Assembly (NCBI RefSeq): GCF_900269665.1 | Contig: NZ_LT985361.1 | Location: forward strand, 664,965 to 728,964 | DNA length: 64,000 nucleotides | Direction: 5' to 3' | Origin: Nocardia suismassiliense | Lineage (GTDB): Bacteria > Actinomycetota > Actinomycetes > Mycobacteriales > Mycobacteriaceae | Shown: positions 36,211 through 45,036 of the stretch, piece after piece | Layout of the letters: every line of letters begins with the position of its first letter | Numbering within the stretch: the first letter of the stretch is position 1 | Notes under the pieces: generated by a model | Database searches by the model: none | Seen by the model: the letters and a program-made list of their open reading frames with translations, nothing else | What the model was told of the DNA's origin: nothing | Translations under genes and position numbers: made by a program

Positions 36211-37286
36211 GCCACAACCTCTCGTTGCCTTCTCCGATATGCCTGCGCCAACGTGACGGCCCAGCGACGGTCCAGGCCCGCCGCCAGCGCCGCCGATCGC
36301 ACGCTCTCCCCATTCAGTGCCGCCGAGCGCTGGCCACTGATCAACCAATCCGCCACCGCCGCAGCCACTTCCCGCTGTTCGGTGACCGTGTCGTCCGATC
36401 CGACGGCCTGCTCGATCTCCAGGCTCAGCGCGTCGAGCACCTCGGTCACCCGGTCGCTGGCCTTCTCGTCGGCGCTGCTGCCCCGGCGAGACGGGCGCCG
36501 CACACCCGGCCAGCGGCCGACCAACTCGTCGTATATCGGCCCGATCGCGCGCAGGACGCGCCGGGCCCGGACCCAGGACACCATGGGCGACAGCATCATT
36601 CCGACGAAGATGACCAGCACCCCGGCTGCGGAGACCGCACGGGTCACCTCGAACACCGCGGGCATCGGCGCGGCCCCGCCGTATCGAACGGCCACGAAGT
36701 ACACCAGCCGGATCCACGCCCAGACGGTCGCCGCCGCCAGACCCGCCGACAGCAGCGCGAGACTCCAGCCCGTCACCGTCCGCAGATCCGCGGGGCGCGC
36801 GGCCATCACCATCAACGCCGGGCACAGCAGGGCTGGGAACAACGCGCCCGCGATCCCCGCCTCGGCATAGCCGGGCAGGTGACTGTAGGCCTGATCGAAC
36901 TCGAATCCACCGACCGCCTGCGGCACCGGCGGTGTGCCGACGAAGATCGCCAACGCGACCACCGACCCGGCCACCGCGATCGCCGCGAGAATGCGCACGC
37001 CGCGGGCCAGTCGCGCCGGGGCGATCGTCACGGCCAGGGTGAGTGCGCCGGTCGAGGCCGCGATCAGGTTGAACAGCACCATGCGCAGCCCGGTCGAGAA
37101 GTTCGGCATCGGCGCGACGGCCTGCAGAAGACGTTCTGCCGCAGGGATATTCAAACTAAGATGCACCGCGACCACACCCAGCGCGACGGTGATACACCCC
37201 AGCACCCAGCCGCGCGACCACCACCAGCGCCACGCCCGGGTCAGCACCGCTACCCACATCAGCGGCGCCAGCACCATCGCGATCAT
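36207..37286 (-). CDS. MAB_1171c-like membrane protein (putative transporter)
   Basis: This 359-residue protein has seven or more predicted helices in the first about 240 residues and a cytoplasmic tail (WPGVRRPSRRGSSADEKAS onward) that is helical. It resembles the actinobacterial MAB_1171c family, named as a putative transporter with no proven role and often encoded next to an ImmA/IrrE-type peptidase. Its ATG overlaps the peptidase stop (ATGA, 37283-37286), and its stop overlaps the PAP2 start. The arrangement suggests that the three products work as one membrane-signalling unit. Confidence 0.85.
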   Translation of the reverse strand: MIAMVLAPLMWVAVLTRAWRWWWSRGWVLGCITVALGVVAVHLSLNIPAAERLLQAVAPMPNFSTGLRMVLFNLIAASTGALTLAVTIAPARLARGVRILAAIAVAGSVVALAIFVGTPPVPQAVGGFEFDQAYSHLPGYAEAGIAGALFPALLCPALMVMAARPADLRTVTGWSLALLSAGLAAATVWAWIRLVYFVAVRYGGAAPMPAVFEVTRAVSAAGVLVIFVGMMLSPMVSWVRARRVLRAIGPIYDELVGRWPGVRRPSRRGSSADEKASDRVTEVLDALSLEIEQAVGSDDTVTEQREVAAAVADWLISGQRSAALNGESVRSAALAAGLDRRWAVTLAQAYRRRQREVVA

Positions 37287-37768
37287 CCGAGCGCCTCACC
37301 CCAGCGCGACCGCAGTCGCGGCTCCCGGCCGCCGATGCTGCGTAGCCGATTCAGCAGCAGGCTGGCGAATTGCTCCGCGGCCAGCTCCTCCGCGGCGGCG
37401 GCCGCGTCCGCGCAGTCCCGGCGCAGGATCAGCGCCGCCAAGTCGTGCATGTCGGTCGGCAGTACCGCCTGCGCCACCTCCAGCACGGGTCGGCCCTGAT
37501 GGCCGAGCACGATATGGCCGAGCTCGTGCGCGATGGTCCGGTCCCTGGTCTGCGTCCAGGACGCGTAGGACACCTCGTCTCGGTCGGCGAAGCGAATCCA
37601 ATGCCCGAACACCCCGGCCGGCATGTGCGGATCCTCGGTCACCGTCAACGGGCGGCCCCGATCTCGTGCCACCGCTTGCAGCAGTCCGTCGAGGGACAGC
37701 GACTCCTCGGCGGTCGCCATGGCGAAGACGCGATCGACCGCGGGACCGACCGCATACCCCCCTTGCAT
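37283..37768 (-). CDS. ImmA/IrrE family metallo-endopeptidase
   Basis: This 161-residue zinc peptidase has the HExxH site HELGH (81-85) followed by IVLGHQGRP. The N-terminal part carries LLQAVARDRGRPLTV and SYASWTQTRDRTIAHELGH, typical of the ImmA/IrrE group (Peptidase_M78). These enzymes cleave XRE-type repressors in mobile-element or stress switches. No XRE repressor gene lies beside it. ATG 37768 is used; ATG 37720 is an alternative. It is the first gene of an overlapping three-gene operon. Confidence 0.88.
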   Translation of the reverse strand: MQGGYAVGPAVDRVFAMATAEESLSLDGLLQAVARDRGRPLTVTEDPHMPAGVFGHWIRFADRDEVSYASWTQTRDRTIAHELGHIVLGHQGRPVLEVAQAVLPTDMHDLAALILRRDCADAAAAAEELAAEQFASLLLNRLRSIGGREPRLRSRWGEALG

Positions 37769-37949
37769 GCCGTCATCCAACCACGCGGCGTCGCGCCACG
37801 CCCAGCCGCCGCAGCGCCTGCTGGGACTGCTCACAGCGCGGGCACGATGCGGGGCGAACATGCGATGACCAGGACGCCATCATGGTGTGTTGACAAGTGA
37901 GATGATCGAATCCGTCCAAGCATGTTTGTCACGGTGGGAAGGAATGGCG

Positions 37950-38525
37950 ATGAGTCGCAAGCTTTGCCTGGCGCAAGACGTCGAGGCGGACGAGCTATTG
38001 ACCGAGGACCACTTCGCCACCCTGCTCGGCATGCTGCTCGACCAGCAGTATCCGATGGAGCACGCTTTTCGCGGCCCGAAAAAGATCGCCGACCGCATGG
38101 GCGGCTTCGATATCCACCGCATCGCCGAGGCGGACCCGCAAGAATTCGAAGACCTCTGCGCCACCCCACCGGCCATCCACCGTTACGGCCGCTCGATGGC
38201 CCGGCGCGCGCAGGAACTCGCCCGCTACATCATCGAGAATTACGACGGGAAAACCGAAAACCTGTGGAAGCGGGACAAACCCGATGGAAAAGAAGTCCTG
38301 CGCCGATTGAAAGCCCTGCCCGGTTTCGGCGAACAGAAGGCCAAGATCTTCCTGTCGCTGCTCGGTAAGCAGCGCGGCGTGCAGCCGGCGGGCTGGCGCG
38401 AGGTCGCGGGCGCCTACGGCGACGAAGGCTCGCGCCGCTCGGTCGCCGACGTGACCGACGCCGAATCGCTCGCGCAGGTACGGGAATTCAAGAAGCAGGC
38501 GAAGGCGGCGGCGAAACAGAGCTGA
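37950..38525 (+). CDS. HhH-GPD family base-excision-repair-like protein
   Basis: This 191-residue protein matches the actinobacterial TIGR03252 group of the HhH-GPD superfamily (DNA glycosylases). The helix-hairpin-helix is LKALPGFGEQKAKIFLSLLG. The conserved helical front DHFATLLGMLLDQQYPMEHAF is present. The catalytic Lys/Asp positions after the hairpin of EndoIII/MutY enzymes are not seen (GKQRGVQPAGWREVAG), and there is no FeS Cys cluster, so its reaction is unclear. ATG 37950 has GGAAGGA 6 nt upstream. Confidence 0.87.
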   Translation: MSRKLCLAQDVEADELLTEDHFATLLGMLLDQQYPMEHAFRGPKKIADRMGGFDIHRIAEADPQEFEDLCATPPAIHRYGRSMARRAQELARYIIENYDGKTENLWKRDKPDGKEVLRRLKALPGFGEQKAKIFLSLLGKQRGVQPAGWREVAGAYGDEGSRRSVADVTDAESLAQVREFKKQAKAAAKQS

Positions 38526-38619
38526 CGGACGCCGCCGAAGTGGCGGGGGACTGGCAGCGGGTGGGCATTGTTGCGGACGGCTCGGTACCGGGATCGTTGT
38601 CTCGGAAGGGAGTGGTCTG

Positions 38620-38952
38620 ATGAGGCGACGTCCAGCGGCGGTCGGGTATTTGCGTCGAGATGTTTCCGGGGCTCGGCAGCAGTGGGATGAGGTGCTGATC
38701 CGGAGTTTGGCCCAGCGGTTCGGGTACGACCTAGCCAAGACGGTGGTGTTCGGGGCGGAGACCGAGGACGTCATCGGCCGGCTGACCACGGTGGCCCGGC
38801 GGCTGGAGACGGACGCCGTGATCGTGCCCAGCACAGCGCATTTCGGCGGGGATGTGCCGGACGAGCTGGTGCAGGTGTGCGATGTGATCACCGTGTCGCC
38901 GGAGAACACCTACGCGCGCCGAGCGAGCTCCCCTTTTGCCGACGGGGCGTGA
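38620..38952 (+). CDS. Small hypothetical protein (110 aa)
   Basis: ATG 38620 follows GGAAGGGAG, a strong ribosome site. The protein starts RRRPAAVGYLRRDVSGARQQ and continues TVVFGAETEDVIGRL, VIVPSTAHFGGDVPDELV and VCDVITVSPENTY. The alternating strand/helix pattern suggests a small Rossmann-like fold, and the opening is reminiscent of the N-terminal strand of serine recombinases, but the catalytic Ser context is not clear. The function is unknown. Confidence 0.75.
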   Translation: MRRRPAAVGYLRRDVSGARQQWDEVLIRSLAQRFGYDLAKTVVFGAETEDVIGRLTTVARRLETDAVIVPSTAHFGGDVPDELVQVCDVITVSPENTYARRASSPFADGA

Positions 38953-39046
38953 AGCCGCCCGCCCCGTTGAACCTCGCGGAATTGACTGGTGCGGCACACA
39001 TTCGACGACTTGTGCGCCGATGTGTGCAGCGGACGCGCAGGCACCT

Positions 39047-39103
39047 GGGACCGTTCGCGAAGTCCTATCCGGCGCCTCCGGGCGGGCTGTGCGACAGGCC
39101 CTA
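39047..39103. repeat. Dispersed palindromic repeat, copy 1
   Basis: This 57-bp stretch shares a core (AAGTCCTATCCGGCGCCTCC and CGACAGGCCCTA) with a sequence at 44145-44198. In this copy the outer arms are less complementary. It covers the stop codon (39101-39103) of the metallopeptidase gene, so it may double as its terminator. Confidence 0.65.
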
Positions 39104-40666
39104 ACTCACGGCGCCGGATGAGGCCGTGAAGGTGTTGCATTGGGCGGCACGGTTTTTGTCCAACCCAACCTCGAACCACTGGCCGCCGTTCTCGGAGGTG
39201 CCGTGGTCGCGCATGTCCCCTGCTTGGTCGCCGCGGCCGTAGGCGTCTTTGCGCGCGAGGTTGAGCTGGGAGTCGGACAGCGAGCCGCCGCCGGAGGCGG
39301 AGTTGAGGTACATGCCGTCGAAACAGTTGGCCTGCAACTCGACTCGGCGGGACAGCTCGAGGCCGCGGGAGCTGCGCGGGCCCGCGTCGGCACGGTCGCT
39401 GTTGGCTTTACGCAGGATGCCGGACATGGCTTGGATGTGGTGGCCGTACTCGTGGGCGAAGACGGACAGGTAGACGACCCAGTTGTCTTTGAAGAAGTCG
39501 GTTTGCAACTGACTGATCGGCATGTAGATGGTTTTGTTGGCCGGGCAGTAGAAGGCGGCGAAGTTGCTGGTGGAGCCGGTGCACGGGGTGGTGATGCCGG
39601 TGGTGGTCGCGCTGATGTTGAGCGCGGGCTTCTGGAACGGCAGATTCGCCTTCTGCATCACCGGTTTCCAGGCCGCCTCGAGGCAGTCCGCGGCGCTCTC
39701 GAAGAACTTGCGGGCGGCGTCCACCTGGGTGCCCCACGGCGAGTACGCGCAGCGCGCGGGGATCAGCGTCGCGTTCGGGTCGGCGAGTAGCGGGTTGGCG
39801 CCGGTCTCGGCGGGACCCGTCTTACCGTCGGGGGCGAAGGTGAGGCTGGGCGCGGGGCCGGATGCGTCGGCGTCGCCCTTGCCGGTTGTTATCGCGTTGC
39901 GGACCAGGCCGCCGGCGACCAGGAATACGACGACGACCAGGAGGACGATCCAGCCGCCGCCACCGGACCTGCGGCGTGGCTGGTGTGGGGGGCGTCCGGG
40001 TGGGCCGTAGGGCATCGGCGGGGGTGCGCGATGACCGGGCGGGGGGCCGTAGCCGGGCGAATAGCCAGGTGGGGGACCGTATCCCGGCTGCTGGCCGTAG
40101 TTCGGCTGCTGGCCGTAGGCGGGGGGTTGGCCGTAAGCCGGTTGTTGACCGTAGCCGGGAGGCTGGCCATAACCTGGTTGTTGACCGTAGCCGGGGGGTT
40201 GGCCGTAACCCGGTTGCTGACCATAGCCAGGAGGCTGGCCATAACCCGGCTGTTGGCCGTAACCCGGCTGCTGACTCGGTTGTTGGCCGTAACCGGGTTG
40301 CTGATTCGGCGGCTGGCCGTAACTCGGCTGGCCTTGTCCTGGCTGATGGCCGTAACCGGGTTGCTGACCGTAACCAGGCTGCTGATTATGACTCTGCGCG
40401 CCGTGCGCCAGCGGTTGGCCTTGCGCCGGCTGCTGACCGTGGCCCTGCTCGCCGTGCGCCATCGGTTGGCCTTGCCCCGGCTGCTGACCGTGACTTTGCT
40501 CGCCGTGTGCCGGCGGTTGGCCTTGCCCCGGCTGCTGACCGTGACCCTGCTGGCCTTGACCCGGGAGTCCATACCCCGAGCCGACCGGCTGACCGTATCC
40601 GGGCGAAGGCGGAACAGCTCGCCCACCAGGCGGAACCGGTCCGTGTCCGTACGGTGGTTGTGTCAC
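39101..40666 (-). CDS. Neutral zinc metallopeptidase (YpfJ-like) with long PGYGQQ-type repeat tail
   Basis: This 521-residue type II membrane protein has an N-terminal cytoplasmic tail of about 230 residues, almost entirely Gly, Gln, Pro, Tyr and His repeats. A membrane helix ([17 protein letters not shown], about 236-256) is followed by an extracellular Zn_peptidase domain with HEYGHH (405-410). Further family blocks are [16 protein letters not shown] and [17 protein letters not shown]. YpfJ-type proteins are predicted neutral metallopeptidases with unknown substrates. The GTG at 40666 is the start. The gene is divergent from the DUF2207 gene, with 76 nt between. Confidence 0.9.
   Translation of the reverse strand: MTQPPYGHGPVPPGGRAVPPSPGYGQPVGSGYGLPGQGQQGHGQQPGQGQPPAHGEQSHGQQPGQGQPMAHGEQGHGQQPAQGQPLAHGAQSHNQQPGYGQQPGYGHQPGQGQPSYGQPPNQQPGYGQQPSQQPGYGQQPGYGQPPGYGQQPGYGQPPGYGQQPGYGQPPGYGQQPAYGQPPAYGQQPNYGQQPGYGPPPGYSPGYGPPPGHRAPPPMPYGPPGRPPHQPRRRSGGGGWIVLLVVVVFLVAGGLVRNAITTGKGDADASGPAPSLTFAPDGKTGPAETGANPLLADPNATLIPARCAYSPWGTQVDAARKFFESAADCLEAAWKPVMQKANLPFQKPALNISATTTGITTPCTGSTSNFAAFYCPANKTIYMPISQLQTDFFKDNWVVYLSVFAHEYGHHIQAMSGILRKANSDRADAGPRSSRGLELSRRVELQANCFDGMYLNSASGGGSLSDSQLNLARKDAYGRGDQAGDMRDHGTSENGGQWFEVGLDKNRAAQCNTFTASSGAVS
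40070..40570 (-). repeat. In-gene degenerate tandem repeats (Gly/Gln/Pro/Tyr tail)
   Basis: Minus-strand units of 18-36 bp encode [12 protein letters not shown] and, in a second array, [14 protein letters not shown] repeats. They are in frame inside the metallopeptidase gene and are prone to length change. Confidence 0.85.
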
Positions 40667-40742
40667 GCCCCCGTACCCCCTCGTCTCAATGATCACCGAC
40701 AGCCGATGACGCAGAATAGCAAGCTGTCTAAAGTAGGCAGCC

Positions 40743-42374
40743 ATGCTGACTTTTCGGTGGGGCGCCCTGGGCGCGCTGCTGCTCGCCACCGCGGGATTGC
40801 TCGCGACCGCCCCGATTGCCCACACCCAGCCCGCACCGACCGGTGTATCCATCATTGCCGATCTGAAGCTCAGCCGCGAGGGTGTGCTCGAGGTGGTCGA
40901 GCAGGTGACGGTGCCGCAGGACAGCACGTTCCGGATGTCGCTGCCGTTGCGGCTGAAGGTGAGCGACGACGTCGAGCGCCATTTCAAGGTCACCGATGTG
41001 GACACCAAGGGCGCGGGCACCGCGACGGTGGCGAACGATCAATTCACCATCGAGGCGAAACCGGGTGAGACGACCTTCACCTACTCGGTGCACAACCTCG
41101 TCAACGATGCGCCCGGCAGCCAGGTGTTCAACTGGCTCGGCGTGATGGGCACCGATATCGCCTCGATCAGCGCCACCTTGATCAGCCCGAGTTTCGAAAT
41201 GGGCATCGTGGACTGCAAACTCGGCCAGCCCGGCAACACCAGGCCGTGCGCCGATGTGATGACCGAGGTCGACGGCGTACTCCATCTGGAGCAGACCGAT
41301 CTGAAGAAGGGCGAGGCGATCGACCTCACCCTGCAACTGCCGCCCGGCAGTGTGCCGAGCAACGCCGATGTACGCGACACCAGCGACTCCGGCCCGTTCG
41401 CGATCACCACACCGGTGCTCATCGCGTTCGGCGTGCTGTTGCTGGCACTGGCCGGGATGGCCGCCTTCGTCCTCCGTGCGCGGCGCGAGAATGCCGCTGC
41501 CGGAACGGGATCGGAGACGCTGGACCCGCTGGTGCGCGACGGCGAACGGGTGCAGTTCACCTCGCCGGACGGGGTACTGCCCGGCGAGGCGGGGCTACTG
41601 CTCGACGAGCATGTCGACCCGGTCGATATCGCCGCCACCGTGGTAGATCTCGCTGTGCGCCGGTACATCTGGATCACGCCGCTCGGTGAGACGGATTGGC
41701 GGATCACCCGGGTCAACGCGCCCGACGACCAATTGCGTGCGTACGAGAAGGCTGTCTACGCGGCGCTGCTGCCCGATGGCACCGACGCCGTCACCATCAC
41801 CGAACTGCGCGCACCCGGCCGGGTGCAGTCCGGACCAGTGCGCGCTGCGCTGGTCGCCGACGCGGTCACCCGCGGCACGTTCAGTAATCGCCGCGGCTTC
41901 GGTCCGGCGACCTGGCTGGGCGGTGCGTTGCTCGTCGGCGGTGTCGGCGCGACGATCGCGCTTGCGTTGACCTCGGGTCACGCGCTGGTCGGCGTCGCGA
42001 TCGCGCTCGCCGGTGTCGCCACCCTGCTGCTGCCGAAGTACCTGCCGGTGCGCACCGCGCACGGACTCACCTTGACCAGACAGATCCGCGCACTCCAGCG
42101 CGGCCTGGAATCGACCCGGCGCGAACAGGTTCCGCCGCTCGACCAGGAGACGGTGTTCTCCCGTGCCCTGCCCTTCATGGTGATCGGCGGCCGCGCCGAC
42201 AACTGGATCCGCGCCTTCCGCGACCTGAACCCCTCGGCCGACTCCCAGCCCGGCCTCTACTGGTTCGGCAGCTTCGACCGCGACCGCAACCTCCAGCGCT
42301 TCGCCGGCCACTTCCCGTTCTTCATCACGGCATTGGAAGGACTGTTCGCCACCGCAGGCGACCCGCACCGGTAG
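40743..42374 (+). CDS. DUF2207 domain membrane protein
   Basis: This 543-residue exported membrane protein has a signal peptide ([23 protein letters not shown]) and a large extracellular beta-rich domain (about 30-215) opening [21 protein letters not shown], as in DUF2207. A helix ([27 protein letters not shown]), a cytoplasmic part, two more helices near 390-430, and a C-terminal domain ending near [17 protein letters not shown] follow. The family is widespread in actinobacteria and its function is unknown. It is divergent from the metallopeptidase gene. Confidence 0.88.
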   Translation: MLTFRWGALGALLLATAGLLATAPIAHTQPAPTGVSIIADLKLSREGVLEVVEQVTVPQDSTFRMSLPLRLKVSDDVERHFKVTDVDTKGAGTATVANDQFTIEAKPGETTFTYSVHNLVNDAPGSQVFNWLGVMGTDIASISATLISPSFEMGIVDCKLGQPGNTRPCADVMTEVDGVLHLEQTDLKKGEAIDLTLQLPPGSVPSNADVRDTSDSGPFAITTPVLIAFGVLLLALAGMAAFVLRARRENAAAGTGSETLDPLVRDGERVQFTSPDGVLPGEAGLLLDEHVDPVDIAATVVDLAVRRYIWITPLGETDWRITRVNAPDDQLRAYEKAVYAALLPDGTDAVTITELRAPGRVQSGPVRAALVADAVTRGTFSNRRGFGPATWLGGALLVGGVGATIALALTSGHALVGVAIALAGVATLLLPKYLPVRTAHGLTLTRQIRALQRGLESTRREQVPPLDQETVFSRALPFMVIGGRADNWIRAFRDLNPSADSQPGLYWFGSFDRDRNLQRFAGHFPFFITALEGLFATAGDPHR

Positions 42375-42419
42375 TGCGGCGGCCTACCCGCCCACTATCG
42401 GGGCCCGAGAACCGAATCC

Positions 42420-42453
42420 GGCCTGACGGACACGAAAAGTGTCCGCTCAGGCC
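42420..42453. terminator. Terminator between DUF2207 and ROK genes
   Basis: GGCCTGACGGACAC (42420-42433) pairs with GTGTCCG-C-TCAGGCC (42439-42453) with a single bulged C; the loop is GAAAA. It lies between convergent stops. Confidence 0.85.
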
Positions 42454-42471
42454 GACTCCGGGGTCTATTGC

Positions 42472-43761
42472 TCAGTCGCCGAGGGTCGTCCGGCGGATGG
42501 CGGCGAGCGGGTCCGCGTAGAGCACGCTCAGTGAGGTCACCACTGCGGCGAATTCCTGGACCTTGCCGCCGAATCCGCTGATCCGGATGTCGGTGGGCGG
42601 GAGGGTGGAGCCCTGGTTGAAGGCGCGGGCCACGTGCGCGACGGCGGGGCGGTAGCCGGTGAAGGCTTGACCACCGAGGATCACCCGGTCGGGGTTGAGC
42701 ATGTCCCGGACCATGGCCACGGTGTGGCCGAGGATGGTGGCGCGTTCGGCGAGCAGTTCCCTGGCCGGTTCCGAACCGGATTCGGCCGCCCGGTACAGGT
42801 CGACAATGGTCGAGCCCGCGCTGCCGTTGTACGCCGGGATGATGCCCCGGCCGACGGCCCGCGAGTGCAGCGAACGGTCGCCGACGGTCACCTCGAGGCA
42901 ACCCCGTCTGCCGCAGGTGCATTCGACATCCGAGCCCGTCGGCAAGTGCGCGATCGAGCCGGGCCCGTTGCTCGGCGTATGCACGCGACCATCCAAAGTC
43001 ACTGCGACACCGGCAGTTTCGCGGACGTAGAAGTACAGGCTGCTACCGCGTTCCGGACCGGCGACCCGGCCGTTGGCGGTGTCGCGCGCTTCGATGGTCG
43101 GCAGCAACAACTCCGAGGCCGCCATCGCCTCGACATGCGGGGCCACCGAGACAGGCAGCTCCAGCACCTCGCCGAGCACGGCGCCGATCTGCGCGCCCTG
43201 CCAGTCCAGCTTGGGATGGTCGACCACGCCGGTGAGCGGATCGACCCGCCCGCCGATGGCGACGCCCGCCCACAGTGGCTTGCGCCGATGCCAGCGCTGC
43301 AGGAACGCCTTGGCGCTGCGTGCGACGGTGGTGGTGGCGAATTCCTGGCCGGTTTGCGGGGTGGCGATGGCCAGGCCGCCGAGGATGCGGCCGCGCAGGT
43401 CGGCCGCCACGATCTTGGTGACCGCCGCGCCGATGTGGATACCGAGGGTCAGGTACGCCTCGTGGTCGATCTCGAAGGGCACCCGAGGTCGTCCGACCGC
43501 ACCGGAGGCCGTCAGGTCGGGCCGTTCGCGCAGCAGGCCGGCGGCGAGCAGCGCGGATACCTGGCGGTTGACCGTCGCGATGCTCAAACCCGTTGCGCGC
43601 GCGGCATTGTCGCGCGAGACGGGGCCGCCGGTGGCGGAGCGGAGCACCGCGGCCGCCGGGTTGTCGGCGATGCGTAGTTCCGGGGCGACCACGGGACGCT
43701 GGACGCGAACGCGGCCGCCGCCAACCCTGGCGACGGATCGTTCGAGGGTAGGGAGGGACAT
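42472..43761 (-). CDS. ROK family transcriptional regulator (Rv0485-like)
   Basis: This 429-residue protein has an N-terminal winged helix-turn-helix (about 40-95, SRDNAARATGLSIATVNRQV) and a ROK sugar-kinase-like domain. It carries the zinc motif CTCGRRGCLE, the phosphate-loop type LGIHIGAAVTKIVAADL and LGGQAFTGYRPA. It is close to M. tuberculosis Rv0485, which regulates cell-surface genes. ROK regulators bind a sugar or its phosphate, or act without one. ATG 43761 has AAGGAA upstream. An inverted repeat at 43782-43800 lies just before the start and may be an autoregulatory operator. Confidence 0.9.
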   Translation of the reverse strand: MSLPTLERSVARVGGGRVRVQRPVVAPELRIADNPAAAVLRSATGGPVSRDNAARATGLSIATVNRQVSALLAAGLLRERPDLTASGAVGRPRVPFEIDHEAYLTLGIHIGAAVTKIVAADLRGRILGGLAIATPQTGQEFATTTVARSAKAFLQRWHRRKPLWAGVAIGGRVDPLTGVVDHPKLDWQGAQIGAVLGEVLELPVSVAPHVEAMAASELLLPTIEARDTANGRVAGPERGSSLYFYVRETAGVAVTLDGRVHTPSNGPGSIAHLPTGSDVECTCGRRGCLEVTVGDRSLHSRAVGRGIIPAYNGSAGSTIVDLYRAAESGSEPARELLAERATILGHTVAMVRDMLNPDRVILGGQAFTGYRPAVAHVARAFNQGSTLPPTDIRISGFGGKVQEFAAVVTSLSVLYADPLAAIRRTTLGD

Positions 43762-43781
43762 AGTGCAGATTCCTTGCCGAG

Positions 43782-43800
43782 GTCCCGCGACTGGCGGGAC
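43782..43800. promoter_or_regulatory. Inverted repeat upstream of the ROK gene
   Basis: GTCCCGC, five bases, GCGGGAC lies 21-39 nt upstream of the ROK start. The position suits an operator for autoregulation. The same half-site also occurs in the hairpin at 44109-44142. Confidence 0.5.
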
Positions 43801-44108
43801 GTGCCTACATGGGCGACTAGGCAGCAAACGAGCCGGAAAAGCAGCTCAGCTGCAGCAAGGGCGACAACACAGTTCGCGGGTCAATGGCAGCCGCAGACCC
43901 AGCGCGGCGGTCACATAGGTGACGCGCAGGGCGCTCGATCGGTTGGCAGACATGTAGATGAAATTAACACCGCTGCCCACGACTCACCAAGCCTCAATCC
44001 GCCGCTGTGTTGTCGCACACACCGTTTCCGCAGGTCGCCGCCGAGCCTCGGCAGCCGTGCCGACGGCTTCAGGTGCCGGTCGAGCGAGGAAAGCAGTCGA
44101 AAACGAAA
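43801..44108. other. 308-bp region with no recognised gene
   Basis: No credible coding sequence on either strand; it presumably holds the ROK promoter region. Hairpins and a repeat follow at 44109-44198. Confidence 0.5.
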
Positions 44109-44142
44109 GGTCCCGCCCAGCGAGCGGATGCTGGGCGGGACC
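44109..44142. terminator. Hairpin downstream of the secreted-protein gene
   Basis: GGTCCCGCCCAGC (44109-44121) and its complement (44130-44142) form a perfect 13-bp stem with an 8-nt loop. It lies beyond the palindromic repeat, downstream of the minus-strand gene that ends at 44223, and may act as a terminator. Confidence 0.65.
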
Positions 44143-44144
44143 CT

Positions 44145-44198
44145 AGGGTCTGTCGCAAAGTCCCATCCGGCGCCCCTGGGGACTTCGCGACAGGCCCT
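44145..44198. repeat. Dispersed palindromic repeat, copy 2
   Basis: GGGTCTGTCGCAAAGTCCC on the left is complementary, with two mismatches, to GGGACTTCGCGACAGGCCC on the right, around a loop containing ATCCGGCGCCCC. It matches the copy at 39047-39103. It lies 24 nt after the minus-strand secreted-protein gene. Confidence 0.75.
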
Positions 44199-44222
44199 AG
44201 TCGCGGCAGTGGCGACCGCGAG

Positions 44223-44927
44223 CTACTTCGGCGGGTTGAACGGCTGGTTGATCGTGGTGAAGTACTGGATCGCCGCACCGATCGCGACCGGAGCGGTGAT
44301 GAAGATCTGGCCTGCGACAGTGCCGAGGGCACCCACGGCGATGATGCCGCCGAGGCAACCGATGGCCGCGGCCGGCAGGAACGGTCCGAACAAGCCGATG
44401 ATGGTGGCCGAAGCGGCGGTGGCGCCGAGAATGCCGCCGAGCACGCAACCGACGGCCGCGCCGCCGAGCCCACCGACGAGCGTGCCGATGGTCGCGCCCG
44501 CACTGATCGTGCTGGTCAGCCGACTCCACGCGGCCTGTTCACGGTCGTACTCGGACTTCCACGGCGCCTTGTCCTCGAAAGGCAGCGCGACCGGCTTGTA
44601 GGTGGCGTGCTGCTCGTCGATCTGCGGGGTGAGCGTGGCGGTGCGCTGGGAAATCTGGGCGGCGATCGGGAATTCGAAGTCGTCGATGCGCAGCCGCAAC
44701 GGCGTCCCGGCGAGCACGGTGCCGTCGGCGGCCTTGATCTTCAAGGCGTCGTCCTCGACGACCAGCGACCCGGAATCGGTCGTGATGATCGATGACTTGT
44801 CGGTGGCGCGCGCGGTGAAGTTCACCGGGCCCTCGGTGGTCTGTGGTGCGGCGACAGAAGTGCCGGCGGCGACTCCGGTCGCCATGGTCACCAGTGCCGC
44901 GACCACGGCAAGCTTCCTCATCCTCAT
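44223..44927 (-). CDS. Secreted Ala/Gly-rich hypothetical protein (Nocardia type)
   Basis: This 234-residue exported protein has a signal peptide MRMRKLAVVAALVTMATGVA ending near SVAAPQ. A small beta-rich domain with VNFTARATDKSSIITTDSG and PLRLRIDDFEFPIAAQ follows, then a C-terminal hydrophobic Gly/Ala-rich region (ISAGATIGTLVGGLGGAA and on) that may insert into a membrane. This layout recurs in Nocardia secreted proteins of unknown role. ATG 44927 has GAGGGATC upstream. Two Cys (AVGCVLGG, IGCLGG) lie in the Gly-rich part. Confidence 0.82.
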   Translation of the reverse strand: MRMRKLAVVAALVTMATGVAAGTSVAAPQTTEGPVNFTARATDKSSIITTDSGSLVVEDDALKIKAADGTVLAGTPLRLRIDDFEFPIAAQISQRTATLTPQIDEQHATYKPVALPFEDKAPWKSEYDREQAAWSRLTSTISAGATIGTLVGGLGGAAVGCVLGGILGATAASATIIGLFGPFLPAAAIGCLGGIIAVGALGTVAGQIFITAPVAIGAAIQYFTTINQPFNPPK

Positions 44928-45036
44928 GTACTGCGATCCCTCGTTAGACGGTGCTGTCGAGGCAAAGCATCGAGGAGAAAGCCCAGGAGAACGAGGTAAA
45001 AACGCAAGGAGATTCCAATGCGCGACCGCGAAAAGT

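Noticed and set aside
40070..40570. Repeat array in the metallopeptidase gene, considered as CRISPR or satellite
   Set aside because: Units are in frame, vary in length and encode GYGQQ-type peptides; no unique spacers.
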